A DNA stretch of 64,000 bases from 0-14-0-80-60-11 sp049322355 (GTDB lineage: Bacteria > Desulfobacterota > Desulfobaccia > Desulfobaccales > 0-14-0-80-60-11). The notes beneath the pieces were generated by a model, which worked only from the letters and a program-made list of their open reading frames with translations, had not been told where the DNA came from and did not search any database. Location: positions 91,601-155,600 of the forward strand of contig JBMORG010000025.1 in the NCBI GenBank assembly GCA_049322355.1, written 5' to 3'. Position numbers and translations under genes: made by a program. The stretch's first letter is position 1; every line of letters starts with the position of its first letter. Positions 9,601 through 18,391 of this stretch are shown one piece after another.

Positions 9601-10144
9601 GGTGGCGGAAGTGGGGTACGAACTCTATCTGCAACTGTTGGAGTCGGCCATCCGGGAATTCAAAGGAGAGGCGCCGGAGGAGGAAATGCCGGATCCGGAG
9701 ATTCATCTCCCCCTGGCCGCGTATCTCCCCGAAGATTATGTCCCGGATGTGCAGCAGCGGTTGGCCCTTTATCGGCGTCTTTCGGGCCGCCTGACGCCAG
9801 CGATGGTTAAGGAACTTGAAGAGGAGTTCCTGGACCGCTTCGGTCCCCTGCCGCCGGAGGGACGCAATCTCCTGGAGGTGGTCCGGGCTAAACACCAGTT
9901 GCGGCAGTTGGGGGTCAAGCGCCTGGATATACAGGACAGTTTTGCGGTGTTGCAGTTTGCCTATCCGGAGCGTCTGGACCTGCCCCGGTTGCTGGAAGTG
10001 CTCAAGCGCCGGCCGGCCAACTTTCGCGTTTCGCCGGACCAAACCTTGCGGATTCATCTCCCGGAAAGCGGCACGCTCATTGAGCGCCTGCAAAACTGCT
10101 TGAAAGAAGCCCAGACTTTTGTTAAGGCTGAAATAAAGGACTGA
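6644..10144 (+). CDS. mfd: Transcription-repair coupling factor
   Basis: At 1,166 residues this is a full-length Mfd, which removes stalled RNA polymerase at DNA lesions and recruits UvrA. The N-terminal third is the UvrB-like UvrA-binding region (HEVLPFRELSFD, RGGVIDLFPP). A CarD-type RNA-polymerase interaction domain follows near 490-560 (FVVHLDHGIGIYRGL, LPVDRLNLVQKY). The motor has Walker A GDVGYGKTEVA (about 646) and the DEEQRFG box (about 748), then LTATPIPRTL and the RecG-like motifs up to QLRGRVGRS. The C-terminal TRCF domain is present. A GGGATAGAGG site precedes the ATG. A foldase gene follows after a short gap. Confidence 0.98.
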   Translation: MLENSSPSGYSHKVAVTTSPSAGASQLFAALSREPRQAYLQGLTPGAGAYILARLFQQIQRPILLITPNVNFHEHFFKDLTFFLEEEVVQAAGPESRVLMFPAHEVLPFRELSFDADVSCARLAAAYVTLTCQQPFFMVAPAQALRQKLPPEKRLRDLLAYVVAGESLERPDFLRHLLEGGYERRPVVEERGEFSVRGGVIDLFPPLYTLPVRLEFWGDEVESIRLFDPASQRSQGSLDDLIVLPANEVVLDEAAKRRALAGRSRRQDPEFWDHVHEGRHFPRIERYLQEFYERPQTLWDFLPEETLVVEWDPVILSQELQQQEDEAGKEPLGWLDETPWEERRRHFANIFCPVLPWGHPDQERDITFRVEKNDHLAEELAQAGEEAGRLIPALAQRLGEWRNSGFHVVLVSLSRHRAERLARLLGEEGLEVEFLPAPTWEPGPRVDITVGELTGGFRLLSEGLIVLTEDEALGLRPEGRRRKAAPPPQELASLADLTEGDFVVHLDHGIGIYRGLVKLTVGREVNDFLELEYQGGDRLYLPVDRLNLVQKYLGVEGVDPRVERLGGKSWERSKNRVKKAVEKIARELVELYALRRVLPGHHFTPPDPAYREFEATFEYEETPDQLQAIADTLGDMTSEKPMDRLICGDVGYGKTEVAVRAAFKAAMDGKQVAVLVPTTVLAEQHYDTFRHRLDHSPLEVRVLSRFKTPAEQKRILADVAQGKVDILIGTHRLLSRDVAFRDLGLAIIDEEQRFGVRQKERLKEWRRTVDVLTLTATPIPRTLQLSLTGLRDLSLINTPPENRRAIRTYVCRPEAAVIQSAIRRELVRGGQVFFVHNRVRSLGIWTRHVQEMVPEARVAMAHGQMPEKELERVMVRFWRREVDVLVCTAIIEAGLDIPAANTIIINRAHTLGLAQLYQLRGRVGRSQAQAYAYLLVPDEAALTSEAQKRLKALMEFTELGSGFKIAMHDLQIRGAGNLLGQAQSGQVAEVGYELYLQLLESAIREFKGEAPEEEMPDPEIHLPLAAYLPEDYVPDVQQRLALYRRLSGRLTPAMVKELEEEFLDRFGPLPPEGRNLLEVVRAKHQLRQLGVKRLDIQDSFAVLQFAYPERLDLPRLLEVLKRRPANFRVSPDQTLRIHLPESGTLIERLQNCLKEAQTFVKAEIKD

Positions 10145-10240
10145 AGCGGTTTTTAGTTTCGATTTTATGTTAAGATAGGTAAAATTATCAATTAGTTATA
10201 ATTAGGTTTATTGGTTCGAAAGGACAGATGGTATAAATCG

Positions 10241-11188
10241 ATGACCAAAATTAAGAGAAGTTTGATGGTCGCCCTCGCAGTGGTTCTGGTCCAGTTGGGG
10301 CTGGCGAACACGGGGGTGGCCGAAGTGGTGGACCGGATTGTAGCCCAAGTCAACGACGATATTATTACTATGTCGGAGTTGGAATACCTGGCTAAAACCA
10401 TCCAGGCGCAGTCCGGGGTTAAGCCCACGGGAACAACGGATAAGAGAGTGCAGCGGGAGATGCTGGAAGCGCTGATTGACCGTAAGCTGGCCAAGGAGGA
10501 AGCCAAGCGCCGGGGGATTAAGGTGAGTCCCAAAGAGGTGGACGATGCCTTGACCCGCTTTAAGCAACGCAATAATATTCCCGATGATGAAACCCTGGCC
10601 AAGGCATTATCCAACCAGGGGCTCTCTTTAAAAGAATTCAAACAGCAGATTGCCGACCAAATAGTCCAAGACCGGCTGCTGGCGGTGGCGGTAGGGCCGA
10701 AGATCACGGTCAACGACGCCGAAGTTCGCCGGATTTATGACGAGCGCTTTAAGACTGGTGGCGCCCAGGTGCATCTGCTAACCGTCAGGATGCCCTTTCC
10801 ACCCGGGGCTACAGATAGCCAAAAAGAGGAAACCAAAAATAAGGCTGAAAACATTTTATCTGAGGTCAAACGGGGTGTGCCCTTCACCGAGGCGGCCAGC
10901 AAGTTCTCTCTGAGTCCCACTGATGTGGGCTTCGTATCTCAAAGCGACCTGGACCCTCGACTGGCGGAATATTTGAGCAAACTGAAAGACAAAGAAGTGG
11001 CTCCTGTGGCAACTCCGGAGGGGTTTCAATTGATCCAAATTGTGGGGCGCCGCAGCGGTGAAGCCCGCCCTTTTGAAGAAGTCGCCCCGGAAATTCGGCG
11101 GATGTTGACCCAGCGGGACATGGAAAAGGCTTTCACCGAATGGATCAAGACCCTCCGGGAAAAGGCCCATATAAAAATCATGCTGTAG
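10241..11188 (+). CDS. SurA-like periplasmic chaperone / PpiC-type peptidyl-prolyl isomerase
   Basis: About 315 residues from the ATG at 10241. The N-terminus (MTKIKRSLMVALAVVLVQLG) is a signal peptide with likely cleavage after GVA, and the mature protein begins EVVDRIVAQVNDDIITMSE, the SurA N-terminal hallmark. Residues to about 165 are the helical chaperone domain; from about 175 (QVHLLTVRMPFPPGATD) to 285 is a parvulin/rotamase domain. SurA-type proteins escort outer-membrane proteins through the periplasm. A TTG ten codons upstream (10211) is an alternative start, but the ATG gives the cleaner signal peptide. The gene lies between mfd and asnS, same strand. Confidence 0.88.
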   Translation: MTKIKRSLMVALAVVLVQLGLANTGVAEVVDRIVAQVNDDIITMSELEYLAKTIQAQSGVKPTGTTDKRVQREMLEALIDRKLAKEEAKRRGIKVSPKEVDDALTRFKQRNNIPDDETLAKALSNQGLSLKEFKQQIADQIVQDRLLAVAVGPKITVNDAEVRRIYDERFKTGGAQVHLLTVRMPFPPGATDSQKEETKNKAENILSEVKRGVPFTEAASKFSLSPTDVGFVSQSDLDPRLAEYLSKLKDKEVAPVATPEGFQLIQIVGRRSGEARPFEEVAPEIRRMLTQRDMEKAFTEWIKTLREKAHIKIML

Positions 11189-11236
11189 GAGCAGGCGTCA
11201 GGCGTACGACAATAGCTGGCCGGGACAAGAGTGAAG

Positions 11237-12541
11237 ATGGAAAAACCCATATTTTCGAATATCTCCGAACTTGCCAAGCACATCGGCCAGGTGGTGACCC
11301 TGCGGGGTTGGGTTCACCATCTGCGTTCCAGCGGGAAAGTCCGCTTCCTGGTGATCCGGGACGGCACCGGCTTGGCCCAGGGGGTGTTGGTCAAGGGGAA
11401 CCTTCCGGAAGAGGATTTTCAACAATTCGACCGTCTTACCCTGGAGTCCTCCCTGATGCTGAAAGGAAGCGTCAAGGCCGAACCCCGGGCCCCCGGGGGG
11501 TATGAGCTGGAAGTCACCCATATTGCCCCGGTCCACATTGCCCCGGAATATCCTATTTCCCCCAAGGAACACGGGGTGGCCTTTCTCATGGACCGGCGGC
11601 ACCTGTGGCTCAGGTCTCCCCGGCAACAGGCCATCCTGAGAATAAGGGACGAAGTCTGCCGGGCCTGCCGGGATTTTTTTTACGATCGGGGCTTCGTCCT
11701 GGTGGACACACCTATCCTCACCCCCACCGCCTGCGAAGGCACCACCAGCCTGTTTGAGACGGATTATCTGGACCGGGGCAAAGCCTATCTATCCCAGAGC
11801 GGCCAGCTTTATCTGGAGGCCGCGGCCATGGCCCTGGGCCGGGCGTACTGTTTCGGGCCTACCTTCCGGGCGGAAAAATCCAAGACCCGGCGGCATTTGA
11901 CTGAGTTCTGGATGGTGGAGGCCGAGGCGGCCTTTTATACCCTGGATGACGTCATGGAACTGGCCGAGTCCCTGGTGCGTACCGTGGTTTTGCGGGTGTT
12001 GGAGCACCAGGAGTCCCAACTGCACCTGTTGGAACGGGATCTCGCGCCGTTGCAGGAAGTGGCCGGGCCGTTTCCCCGTATCAGTTACACCGAGGCCCTG
12101 GAACGCTTGAAGCAGCAGGGCAAGGACTTGGCCTGGGGGGAAGACCTGGGCGGGGATGAAGAGACCGTGCTCTCCCAAAGCTTTTCCCGTCCGGTGCTGG
12201 TGCACCGCTACCCCAAGGAGGCCAAGGCCTTTTATATGGAACCGGACCCGGATGATCCCCGGCTGGCATTGTGCGTGGACATGCTGGCCCCGGAGGGCTA
12301 TGGCGAGATCGTGGGAGGCTCCCAGCGGATCCATGATCTGGACACCCTGCTGGCCCGCATTCGGGAGCACCACCTGCCCCAGGATCCCCTGGAGTGGTAC
12401 CTGGACCTGCGCCGCTACGGCAGCGTGCCTCACGGCGGCTTCGGCATGGGCATCGAGCGCCTGGTGGCCTGGCTCTGCGGCTTGCATCATGTCCGGGAAA
12501 CTACTCCTTTTCCCCGCCTGCTGGATCGGATTTATCCCTGA
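11237..12541 (+). CDS. asnS: Asparagine-tRNA ligase
   Basis: A class IIb aminoacyl-tRNA synthetase of about 434 residues. Residues 15-100 form the OB-fold anticodon-binding domain (QVVTLRGWVHHLRSSGKVRF). The catalytic core shows motif 2 (FRAEKSKTRRHLTEFWMVEAE region) and motif 3 (GFGMGIERLVAWLCG). The FRAEKSKTRRHLTEF pattern and the short form without a GAD insertion fit AsnRS rather than bacterial AspRS. A GTG two codons earlier (11231) is equally possible as a start. It begins about 48 bases after the foldase gene. Confidence 0.92.
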   Translation: MEKPIFSNISELAKHIGQVVTLRGWVHHLRSSGKVRFLVIRDGTGLAQGVLVKGNLPEEDFQQFDRLTLESSLMLKGSVKAEPRAPGGYELEVTHIAPVHIAPEYPISPKEHGVAFLMDRRHLWLRSPRQQAILRIRDEVCRACRDFFYDRGFVLVDTPILTPTACEGTTSLFETDYLDRGKAYLSQSGQLYLEAAAMALGRAYCFGPTFRAEKSKTRRHLTEFWMVEAEAAFYTLDDVMELAESLVRTVVLRVLEHQESQLHLLERDLAPLQEVAGPFPRISYTEALERLKQQGKDLAWGEDLGGDEETVLSQSFSRPVLVHRYPKEAKAFYMEPDPDDPRLALCVDMLAPEGYGEIVGGSQRIHDLDTLLARIREHHLPQDPLEWYLDLRRYGSVPHGGFGMGIERLVAWLCGLHHVRETTPFPRLLDRIYP

Positions 12542-13035
12542 TACCGGGTTGCATTCAAAAGGCATTATCAGCAGCTCAGGCTTCAGTCTGGGTGCACAGG
12601 CGAGACGCCTGTGCCAGCGTTTGAATGCGAATGGTAGGAGTCGGTTCCTCCTCCTCTGATGCCGTTTTCCTATTGGAATGAAACAAATTGGAGGGGCTGT
12701 CCTAATTGTCGGCCCTATCTTTGAGCGGACACGCAGGTCCGCCCCCACATTGTTTGTCATTTGCCAATCTGAAGCCGGTGCTAATTAGAGCAACAAACGG
12801 ATATAGAGTATACCCAACGACATTGATTTCTGCGCATAGGTCCGTTTTTGCTTTTTTGTCCGCCTTGTTTAAGGGCGCAAATCAAATGCTCCTTTAGCAA
12901 GTTTTCTTCAGCTTTTAAGATTCCATAAAAAAAATTACGCCCTCGCGCCGGGTTGGGCATGGAATTGGGTTTAAGATACTAAAGGCCGGATTACCGGTCA
13001 CCAAAACCTGAAAAGTTACCGAGGAGATACAAGAC
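12542..13035. other. Gene-free region with degenerate repeat copies
   Basis: About 490 bases without a gene. A palindrome GCACAGGCGAGACGCCTGTGC occupies 12594-12614 (family D), and 12704-12752 resembles the GGGCGGACAC...GTCCGCCCC half of family C. The promoter of the downstream Spy-like gene should lie near 12900-13010. Confidence 0.6.
12594..12615. repeat. Family D palindrome, copy 1
   Basis: GCACAGGCGAGACGCCTGTGCC; arms GCACAGGCG and CGCCTGTGC around a short loop. Near-identical copies lie at 28161-28182, 59571-59592 and 59676-59697, with weaker relatives at 49722-49743 and near 24740. Confidence 0.75.
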
Positions 13036-13545
13036 ATGAAAGCAAGAAAAATGTCCCTGGTGGTTCTGCTGGCCCTGGCGTTGAGCCTGGGGCTGGCGGC
13101 GTCCTCCTGGGCCCGCCCCTGGGGCGGTGGCATGGGCATGGGTGACGGCATGGGTTGCGGCATGGGTTGCGGCATGATGGGAGCTATGAACCTGACCCCT
13201 GACCAAGCAGGAAAGCTTTTTGACCTCAAGCAGAAGTTCATGAATGATACCGCAGAAATCCGTAAACAAAAGATGGTCAAGCGCGCGGAGTTGGCGGCGC
13301 TGTGGAAAGCCGAAAAGCCCGATGAAAAGGCCATTATCGCCAAGCAGAAGGAGTTGAACGCTCTCCGGGGCCAGATGCAGGAAAAAAGCGTGTCCTTCCA
13401 CTTGGAGGCCCGTAAGATCGCGCCGGAACTGGGATATGGTTTCGGTCCTGGCAGAGGTCGTGGCATGGGTGGTTTCGGTGGCGGCATGGGGCACGGCTTC
13501 TGTCCGATGGTTGGTGGCCCCCCCCCGCCTCCTCCTGGCAAATAA
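13036..13545 (+). CDS. Spy/CpxP/ZraP-like periplasmic protein, Met/Gly-rich
   Basis: A 169-residue exported protein: signal peptide MKARKMSLVVLLALALSLGL ending near SSWA, then a Gly/Met/Cys stretch (GMGDGMGCGMGCGMMG), an LTxxQ-type helical core (NLTPDQAGKLFDLKQKFMND, about residues 54-135) and a second Gly-rich tail ending in PPPPPPGK. The LTxxQ core is that of Spy, CpxP and zinc-resistance proteins, small helical periplasmic chaperones or metal sensors. The Met/Cys cluster suggests soft-metal binding (inference). A GAGGAG site precedes the ATG and a strong terminator follows, so it is a single-gene unit. Confidence 0.8.
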   Translation: MKARKMSLVVLLALALSLGLAASSWARPWGGGMGMGDGMGCGMGCGMMGAMNLTPDQAGKLFDLKQKFMNDTAEIRKQKMVKRAELAALWKAEKPDEKAIIAKQKELNALRGQMQEKSVSFHLEARKIAPELGYGFGPGRGRGMGGFGGGMGHGFCPMVGGPPPPPPGK

Positions 13546-13581
13546 ACGATTTCCCTGATTCATCTAACCCACCTCCTGGCA

Positions 13582-13617
13582 GTGAGGGGCGGCAATAGCT
13601 GCCCCTCATTGTTTTTT
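13582..13617 (+). terminator. Intrinsic terminator after the Spy-like gene
   Basis: Stem GTGAGGGGCGGC / GCTGCCCCTCAT with an AATA loop, followed by TGTTTTTT. Confidence 0.85.
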
Positions 13618-13751
13618 CTGCCGGCGGTTAGCGTCCGACCACGCCAGACACAATAGATTTCTCCTGGTGTTACTGGTCAGTTCTTGAAAATTTTGCAATT
13701 CTGCCGTAAAGTTAAAAAGGACAAATTCACATCACGAGAATTATCAGGATT

Positions 13752-14261
13752 ATGGCAGTATTACCTATTTGCAAATTACCCGATGCGGTGCTCCGGCGAG
13801 AAGCCGCAGAAGTCACTGAAATCAACGGGAAGGTGCAGCGCCTCATCGACGACATGGCGGAAACCATGTACGCCGCGCCTGGTCTAGGCCTGGCAGCCAA
13901 CCAGGTGGGTGAGCTCCAACGGCTCATCGTGTTCGATGTCTCCCACAAAGAAGGCAAGCCCCGTAATCTCCAGGTAGTGCTCAATCCCTGCATAGTTGCC
14001 GCGGAAGGAGAGATCACCCACGAGGAGGGCTGCCTGTCGGTGTTAGATTTCTCCGCCGAGGTGCGGCGCCATGCCAAAGTGCTGGTGAAGGGCCTGGACC
14101 GGGAAGGCAGGCCCATCGAGATCACCGGGGAAGGATTGCTAGCCGTGGTTCTGCAGCACGAAATCGATCATCTGAACGGCATCTTGTTCATCGACCATAT
14201 CAGCCGCCTCAAGCGGGGACTCTACTTAAGACGATTGAAAAAACAGGCGGCAGCCAGGTGA
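13752..14261 (+). CDS. def: Peptide deformylase
   Basis: The 169-residue protein removes the N-terminal formyl group from nascent proteins. All three signature motifs are present: GLGLAANQVG (about residues 44-53), EEGCLS with the metal-binding Cys (about 93-98) and HEIDHLNG with the two metal-binding His and catalytic Glu (about 136-143). It overlaps the fmt start by GTGA, giving the standard def-fmt pair. Confidence 0.98.
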   Translation: MAVLPICKLPDAVLRREAAEVTEINGKVQRLIDDMAETMYAAPGLGLAANQVGELQRLIVFDVSHKEGKPRNLQVVLNPCIVAAEGEITHEEGCLSVLDFSAEVRRHAKVLVKGLDREGRPIEITGEGLLAVVLQHEIDHLNGILFIDHISRLKRGLYLRRLKKQAAAR

Positions 14262-15202
14262 AATCAGGACCATGGCGCCTGATTTTCATGGGCACCCCCC
14301 AGTTTGCCTTACCGTCTCTGGAGGCCATCCTGGCGGCCGGAGAAGAGGTGGCAGCCGTAGTGACCCAGCCGGACCGCCCCCGGGGCCGTGGCCAAGTGGT
14401 CACTTTCTCACCGGTGAAGGAACTGGCCCTGGAGTGGAATCTTCCGGTGCTGCAGCCGCACCGTCTCAAAGACCCGGAGTTGATCCGGGACCTTACGGCA
14501 CTGGAGGCGGAACTCATAATCGTCGTGGCCTACGGCCGGATTCTTCCCCGGGAGATCCTGGCTTTGCCATCCGTGGGGTCATTAAATGTCCACGCTTCGC
14601 TTTTGCCTCGGTACCGGGGAGCGGCACCCATCAATTGGGCCTTGATCAGGGGAGATAAGGTAACCGGAGTGACTATCCAGTGGCTCCGGTATGAATTGGA
14701 TTCGGGACCGATTTTTCTTCAGGAACAGGTCCCCATTATGGCAGAAGATAATTTTGGGACGTTGTACGCCCGGCTGGCCGAAGTGGGCGCAGCTTTGTTG
14801 GTACAATCCCTGGAGATGCTGCGGCGGGGAGAAGCCGTCAAGCTCCCTCAAAGCGAGGCCGAGGTCACTCTGGCCCCACCCCTCGCCCGGGAGATGCGCC
14901 GTCTTCGTTGGGAACTCCCAGCACCGGAAGTAGCAGGCTGGATACGGGGTCTGGATCCGGTCCCTGGCGCCTCTACTCTATGGCAAGGCCGGATTCTCAA
15001 GGTGTTCGAAGCCCGGGTAAAAAAGAGCGAAGGAAGTTTGGCACCCCCGGGAACGGTTCTGCGCCTGACGACTCAAGGTTTGGAAATTGCCTGCGGCCAA
15101 GGAAGTATCACGGTTAAGGAGTTGCAACTGGCCGGGCACAAGCGCTTGGCCGCCGCCGATTTTTTACGGGGCCAACCTTTACTGGGACAGAGGCTGGATT
15201 AG
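14258..15202 (+). CDS. fmt: Methionyl-tRNA formyltransferase
   Basis: This 314-residue enzyme formylates initiator Met-tRNA using 10-formyl-tetrahydrofolate. The N-terminal formyltransferase domain starts RLIFMGTPQFALPSLEAI and carries the active-site segment SLNVHASLLPRYRGAAPINW (Asn, His, then Asp further on at TGVTIQWLRYELDSG). The C-terminal tRNA-binding domain begins near residue 205. Start GTG overlaps the def stop by four bases, so the pair is translationally coupled and antagonistic steps of formyl metabolism are made together. Confidence 0.98.
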   Translation: MKSGPWRLIFMGTPQFALPSLEAILAAGEEVAAVVTQPDRPRGRGQVVTFSPVKELALEWNLPVLQPHRLKDPELIRDLTALEAELIIVVAYGRILPREILALPSVGSLNVHASLLPRYRGAAPINWALIRGDKVTGVTIQWLRYELDSGPIFLQEQVPIMAEDNFGTLYARLAEVGAALLVQSLEMLRRGEAVKLPQSEAEVTLAPPLAREMRRLRWELPAPEVAGWIRGLDPVPGASTLWQGRILKVFEARVKKSEGSLAPPGTVLRLTTQGLEIACGQGSITVKELQLAGHKRLAAADFLRGQPLLGQRLD

Positions 15203-15210
15203 GACTGGTT

Positions 15211-16041
15211 ATGGATGAGCCGGCCAAAATATTAAATGGCGGCAATTCCCTGCGGCCCCAGAAGCGCATCTTTCTGGGCTTGCTGGTTCTCACCTGCTTT
15301 TTGTTCACCCTTCTTCTGGGTATCCTCTGGTATGTGCCCTACGTGGGCCTGACCACCATCCATCCCGATCTGCCCCTGGTACTGGGGATCGTCTTCAGTG
15401 TCCTGCTCTTGCTGGTGCTGGCCATCCTGGTCATGCTGGCCCTCACCGTAGTCTTGGGCAGGGACCTGTTTTTTTCCCGCAAACTCCGGGGCCTGGTGAT
15501 CAAACTGCTGCTCCCCTTGATGAGCGGGGTGGGGAAATTGGCTGGGGTATCTGAGGATAAAGTGCGGCGTTCGTTCATCGAAATCAACAATCAACTGGTC
15601 CTGGCTCAGCACCCCCGCACCACCGCGGACAAACTGCTCCTGCTCATGCCTCACTGCCTGCAATTTCACGAATGCCAGTTTCGGATCACCGGAAGTACGG
15701 TGCACTGCAAAAAGTGCGGCAAATGTCCCATCACCGGCCTGGTGGACCTGTCGGAAAAATACGGTGTGGGGCTGGCAGTGGCCACCGGAGGCACCCTGGC
15801 CCGGCGCATCGTGGTGGAACGCAAACCCCGCCTGATTATTGCGGTGGCCTGCGAGCGGGATCTAAGCAGCGGTATCCAGGACAGCTATCCACTGCCCGTC
15901 TTCGGCATTATCAATCACCGGCCCCACGGCCCCTGCTATGATACCCAGGTCAACCTGGCGAAGGTGGAGGAAGCCCTTACCACCTTCCTGCTGCCACAGC
16001 CTGCCGCAGACACTGAGAAGCCCCAGACCCAGCCGGCCTGA
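15211..16041 (+). CDS. DUF116 membrane-anchored protein with Cys-rich motif
   Basis: A 276-residue protein with two N-terminal membrane helices (about residues 20-43 and 53-80) and a cytoplasmic C-terminal domain. The latter has MPHCLQFHECQFRITGS and HCKKCGKCPITGL, the conserved cysteine pattern of DUF116, followed by a Rossmann-like part (LIIAVACERDLSSGI). The family has no established biochemical role; a metal or Fe-S site is likely from the cysteines. It starts nine bases after fmt and rsmB lies downstream, an arrangement that suggests a link with translation-associated functions. Confidence 0.85.
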   Translation: MDEPAKILNGGNSLRPQKRIFLGLLVLTCFLFTLLLGILWYVPYVGLTTIHPDLPLVLGIVFSVLLLLVLAILVMLALTVVLGRDLFFSRKLRGLVIKLLLPLMSGVGKLAGVSEDKVRRSFIEINNQLVLAQHPRTTADKLLLLMPHCLQFHECQFRITGSTVHCKKCGKCPITGLVDLSEKYGVGLAVATGGTLARRIVVERKPRLIIAVACERDLSSGIQDSYPLPVFGIINHRPHGPCYDTQVNLAKVEEALTTFLLPQPAADTEKPQTQPA

Positions 16042-16115
16042 ACGGGGGCGATTCATTACTGTTGCGGCCTTTAAGCTTGGCCACCAGATGGCAGCAGGCA
16101 ATAAAGGCAGTGGTG

Positions 16116-16613
16116 CTATTGCCTGGCAGGTCTGACCTTGCGCACCCCTACCCTTAATATTGCTTCTTGAAATTCCTTTGGATGGATGGCGCCGGCAAAG
16201 AGCTCGCGAGCCCCCATCTTCAGGGTCTTCCAGATGAAGGTGGGCGATACGTCTTCCACAAAGAGGAAAATTTCAGGGCACTCCGGCTGAGCCGTGGTCT
16301 GGGCAATCCAGCAATCCAGTGCAGGATTGTTGTCTCGGTATTCTAAGAGCACCACATCGACTGTGTGATCTCCATTCAAACCCTCAAGGCTCTGAAAATT
16401 CTTTACCTGGCCAATCCCGGACGAATCAACCACTTGGCGGAGATAATCGCCGTTTTCCCTGGAATTATAATAGATGCTGAATTGTATGGCTTTCTCCTTT
16501 CTATAGTGAGGATGCCAGGCAACCCCATTATTTTGAGTGTTAAAGTCGGCATTAAGGTGGTGTGCAATTAATGTGCCCATAACAGGAGATGGCTCTGCAA
16601 TTGACATACTCAA
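16116..16613 (-). CDS. Hypothetical protein with a degenerate receiver-like half
   Basis: 165 residues on the strand opposite to its neighbours. No family is recognised with confidence. The second half (VDVVLLEYRDNNPALDCWIA... and MGARELFAGAIHPKEFQEAI, about residues 85-155) resembles the pseudo-receiver domain at the N-terminus of CpaE/TadZ-type proteins, where MGAREFL...P.EF is typical. The phospho-acceptor Asp would be replaced by Glu91. The first half is unlike anything recognised. It could be a stand-alone response-regulator-like module or a decayed remnant. Confidence 0.45.
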   Translation of the reverse strand: MSMSIAEPSPVMGTLIAHHLNADFNTQNNGVAWHPHYRKEKAIQFSIYYNSRENGDYLRQVVDSSGIGQVKNFQSLEGLNGDHTVDVVLLEYRDNNPALDCWIAQTTAQPECPEIFLFVEDVSPTFIWKTLKMGARELFAGAIHPKEFQEAILRVGVRKVRPARQ

Positions 16614-16760
16614 ATTTTGTGGAGATCAGTAGTAAGAGTTTGGAAGGAATGGAATGAAGACCCTGACTATTTTTGTTAACATGATGTTCAGGATTATCGA
16701 CTATCGTATCATGTTGGCGGAACAAAGAAATTATGCTCGACCAGATAACGGCTTGAATCC

Positions 16761-18137
16761 ATGAGCAAACCTCAGACTTCAGGATATTCCAGCGGTGCCC
16801 GGGCCTTGGCCCTGGACATCCTTTCCCTGGCTGCCCGGCGAGGGCGGTCGGTGGAGGAATTGCTCGCCGCCAGCCTCAAGCGCCACCCGGATCTGCCGCG
16901 GGCGGAGCGGGGTTTGCTGTTGGAACTGGTCCAAGGGGTAAAGCGCTGGGAGGCGAGATTGGACTATGTATTGTCCCAGCTTTCTGATATGCCCCTGAAA
17001 AAACTACACCCCCTGGTTCTGCAAATCCTGCGTTTGGGAACTTATCAGATTCTTATGCTGGATCGGGTGCCGGCCCGGGCCGCGCTCCACGAGGCCGGGA
17101 ACCTGGCCAAGGCACGAGGTCTGCCCCGGAGCCACGTGGGCTTTATCAATGCGGTGCTGCGGCGGTTGGCCTCAGGGGAGGATGTGCCACTGCCCGACCC
17201 TCGATCGGACCCGGTGGAGGCCTTGAGTGTGATCCACTCGCACCCCACCTGGGTGGTGAGGCGCTGGTTGGCGCGGTACGGCCCTGAAGCTGCCGCTGGC
17301 CGCCTGGCTGCCAATAATCTGATCCCGCCTTTGAGTATCCGAGTCAATACTCTTAAGACCGATCCCGCCAGCCTCATGGCCAGGTTGGCCCAAGAAGGGA
17401 TGAAAGCTCGGCCGGCCCGGTTTTCCCCGGAGGGCCTCATTGTCGAAGACATAAAAGCTTCGCCTACGGATTTAGCCTCTTATCGGGAGGGGCTCTGGCT
17501 CTTCCAGGATGAAGGGGCGCAGCTGATTCCGTACCTGCTTCCCCTGGAGGCGGGGCTGCGGGTTGCGGAAATCGGGGCCGGGCGGGGAGGTAAAACCACC
17601 CACCTGGCCGAGACCATGGCCAACTCCGGCCTGTTGGCGGCGGTGGACCGCCATTGGGGGCGCTTGCAGGAGCTAAAGCTGAACACGCGGCGCTGGGGAG
17701 TGGAGATGGTCCGTCCCATCCGGGCTGACGCGGCCGGGGCCCTCCCCCTGATAAGTAGCAGCATGGATGCAGTGATTCTGGACGTTCCCTGCTCTTCCCT
17801 GGGCATCCTGCGGCGCCATCCGGAGATCAAAGGCCGGCTCAGAGAGGAGGACCTGGCCACCTTCCCACCCCGGCAGGCCGCCATGCTGGAGGAGGCCGCC
17901 CGGATCATAAAATCGGAGGGGCACCTCCTTTATATCACTTGCACCACCGAACCCGAGGAAAATGAGGCGCAGATAGACAACTTCCTTTTCAGACACCCGG
18001 AATTTCGCCTGGCCACCGACTCCGGGCTTCTACCGCCCCAGGCCCGGAACCTGGTGCAGCCTCCCGGCTTCTTCCGGACCTCACCGGAGGACCATGACCT
18101 GGACGCCTTCTTTGCCGCAGTATTGGCCAAGGCCTAA
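16761..18137 (+). CDS. rsmB: 16S rRNA (cytosine-967 C5)-methyltransferase
   Basis: This 458-residue protein has the RsmB layout: an N-terminal NusB-like RNA-binding domain (residues 10-145, ALDILSLAARRGRSVEELL) and a C-terminal SAM-dependent methyltransferase. SAM motif I is VAEIGAGRGGKTTHLAE; the two catalytic cysteines lie in LDVPCSSLGILRRHPEIK and YITCTTEPEENE. It methylates C967 of 16S rRNA before subunit assembly. It follows def-fmt-DUF116 on the same strand, with the small opposite-strand gene in between. Confidence 0.96.
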   Translation: MSKPQTSGYSSGARALALDILSLAARRGRSVEELLAASLKRHPDLPRAERGLLLELVQGVKRWEARLDYVLSQLSDMPLKKLHPLVLQILRLGTYQILMLDRVPARAALHEAGNLAKARGLPRSHVGFINAVLRRLASGEDVPLPDPRSDPVEALSVIHSHPTWVVRRWLARYGPEAAAGRLAANNLIPPLSIRVNTLKTDPASLMARLAQEGMKARPARFSPEGLIVEDIKASPTDLASYREGLWLFQDEGAQLIPYLLPLEAGLRVAEIGAGRGGKTTHLAETMANSGLLAAVDRHWGRLQELKLNTRRWGVEMVRPIRADAAGALPLISSSMDAVILDVPCSSLGILRRHPEIKGRLREEDLATFPPRQAAMLEEAARIIKSEGHLLYITCTTEPEENEAQIDNFLFRHPEFRLATDSGLLPPQARNLVQPPGFFRTSPEDHDLDAFFAAVLAKA

Positions 18138-18391
18138 AGCAATGCAGGTAGTAAATTAGGTAAAAAATGAGAATTATGGGGTTTAAACAAATCGTACCAG
18201 TAGAAGTAATTTGTATGGATAGGCAGATGCGGGTGTGTCCCCCTTATGGGCGGTAAGTTAGGTCCGACTCTAGCGAAGATAAACTCTTTAGGAGCGCAAG
18301 TTGATATTAAAGCATGGTTCGGCGAGTTGCCATCTTTCCTATGCTTCTTATTCTTAACATGCAAAAATTACAAAAATAGACATTTCATTTT

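Noticed and set aside
11789..12760. 323-residue minus-strand frame opposite asnS
   Set aside because: Antisense to a fully conserved synthetase; no recognisable domain.
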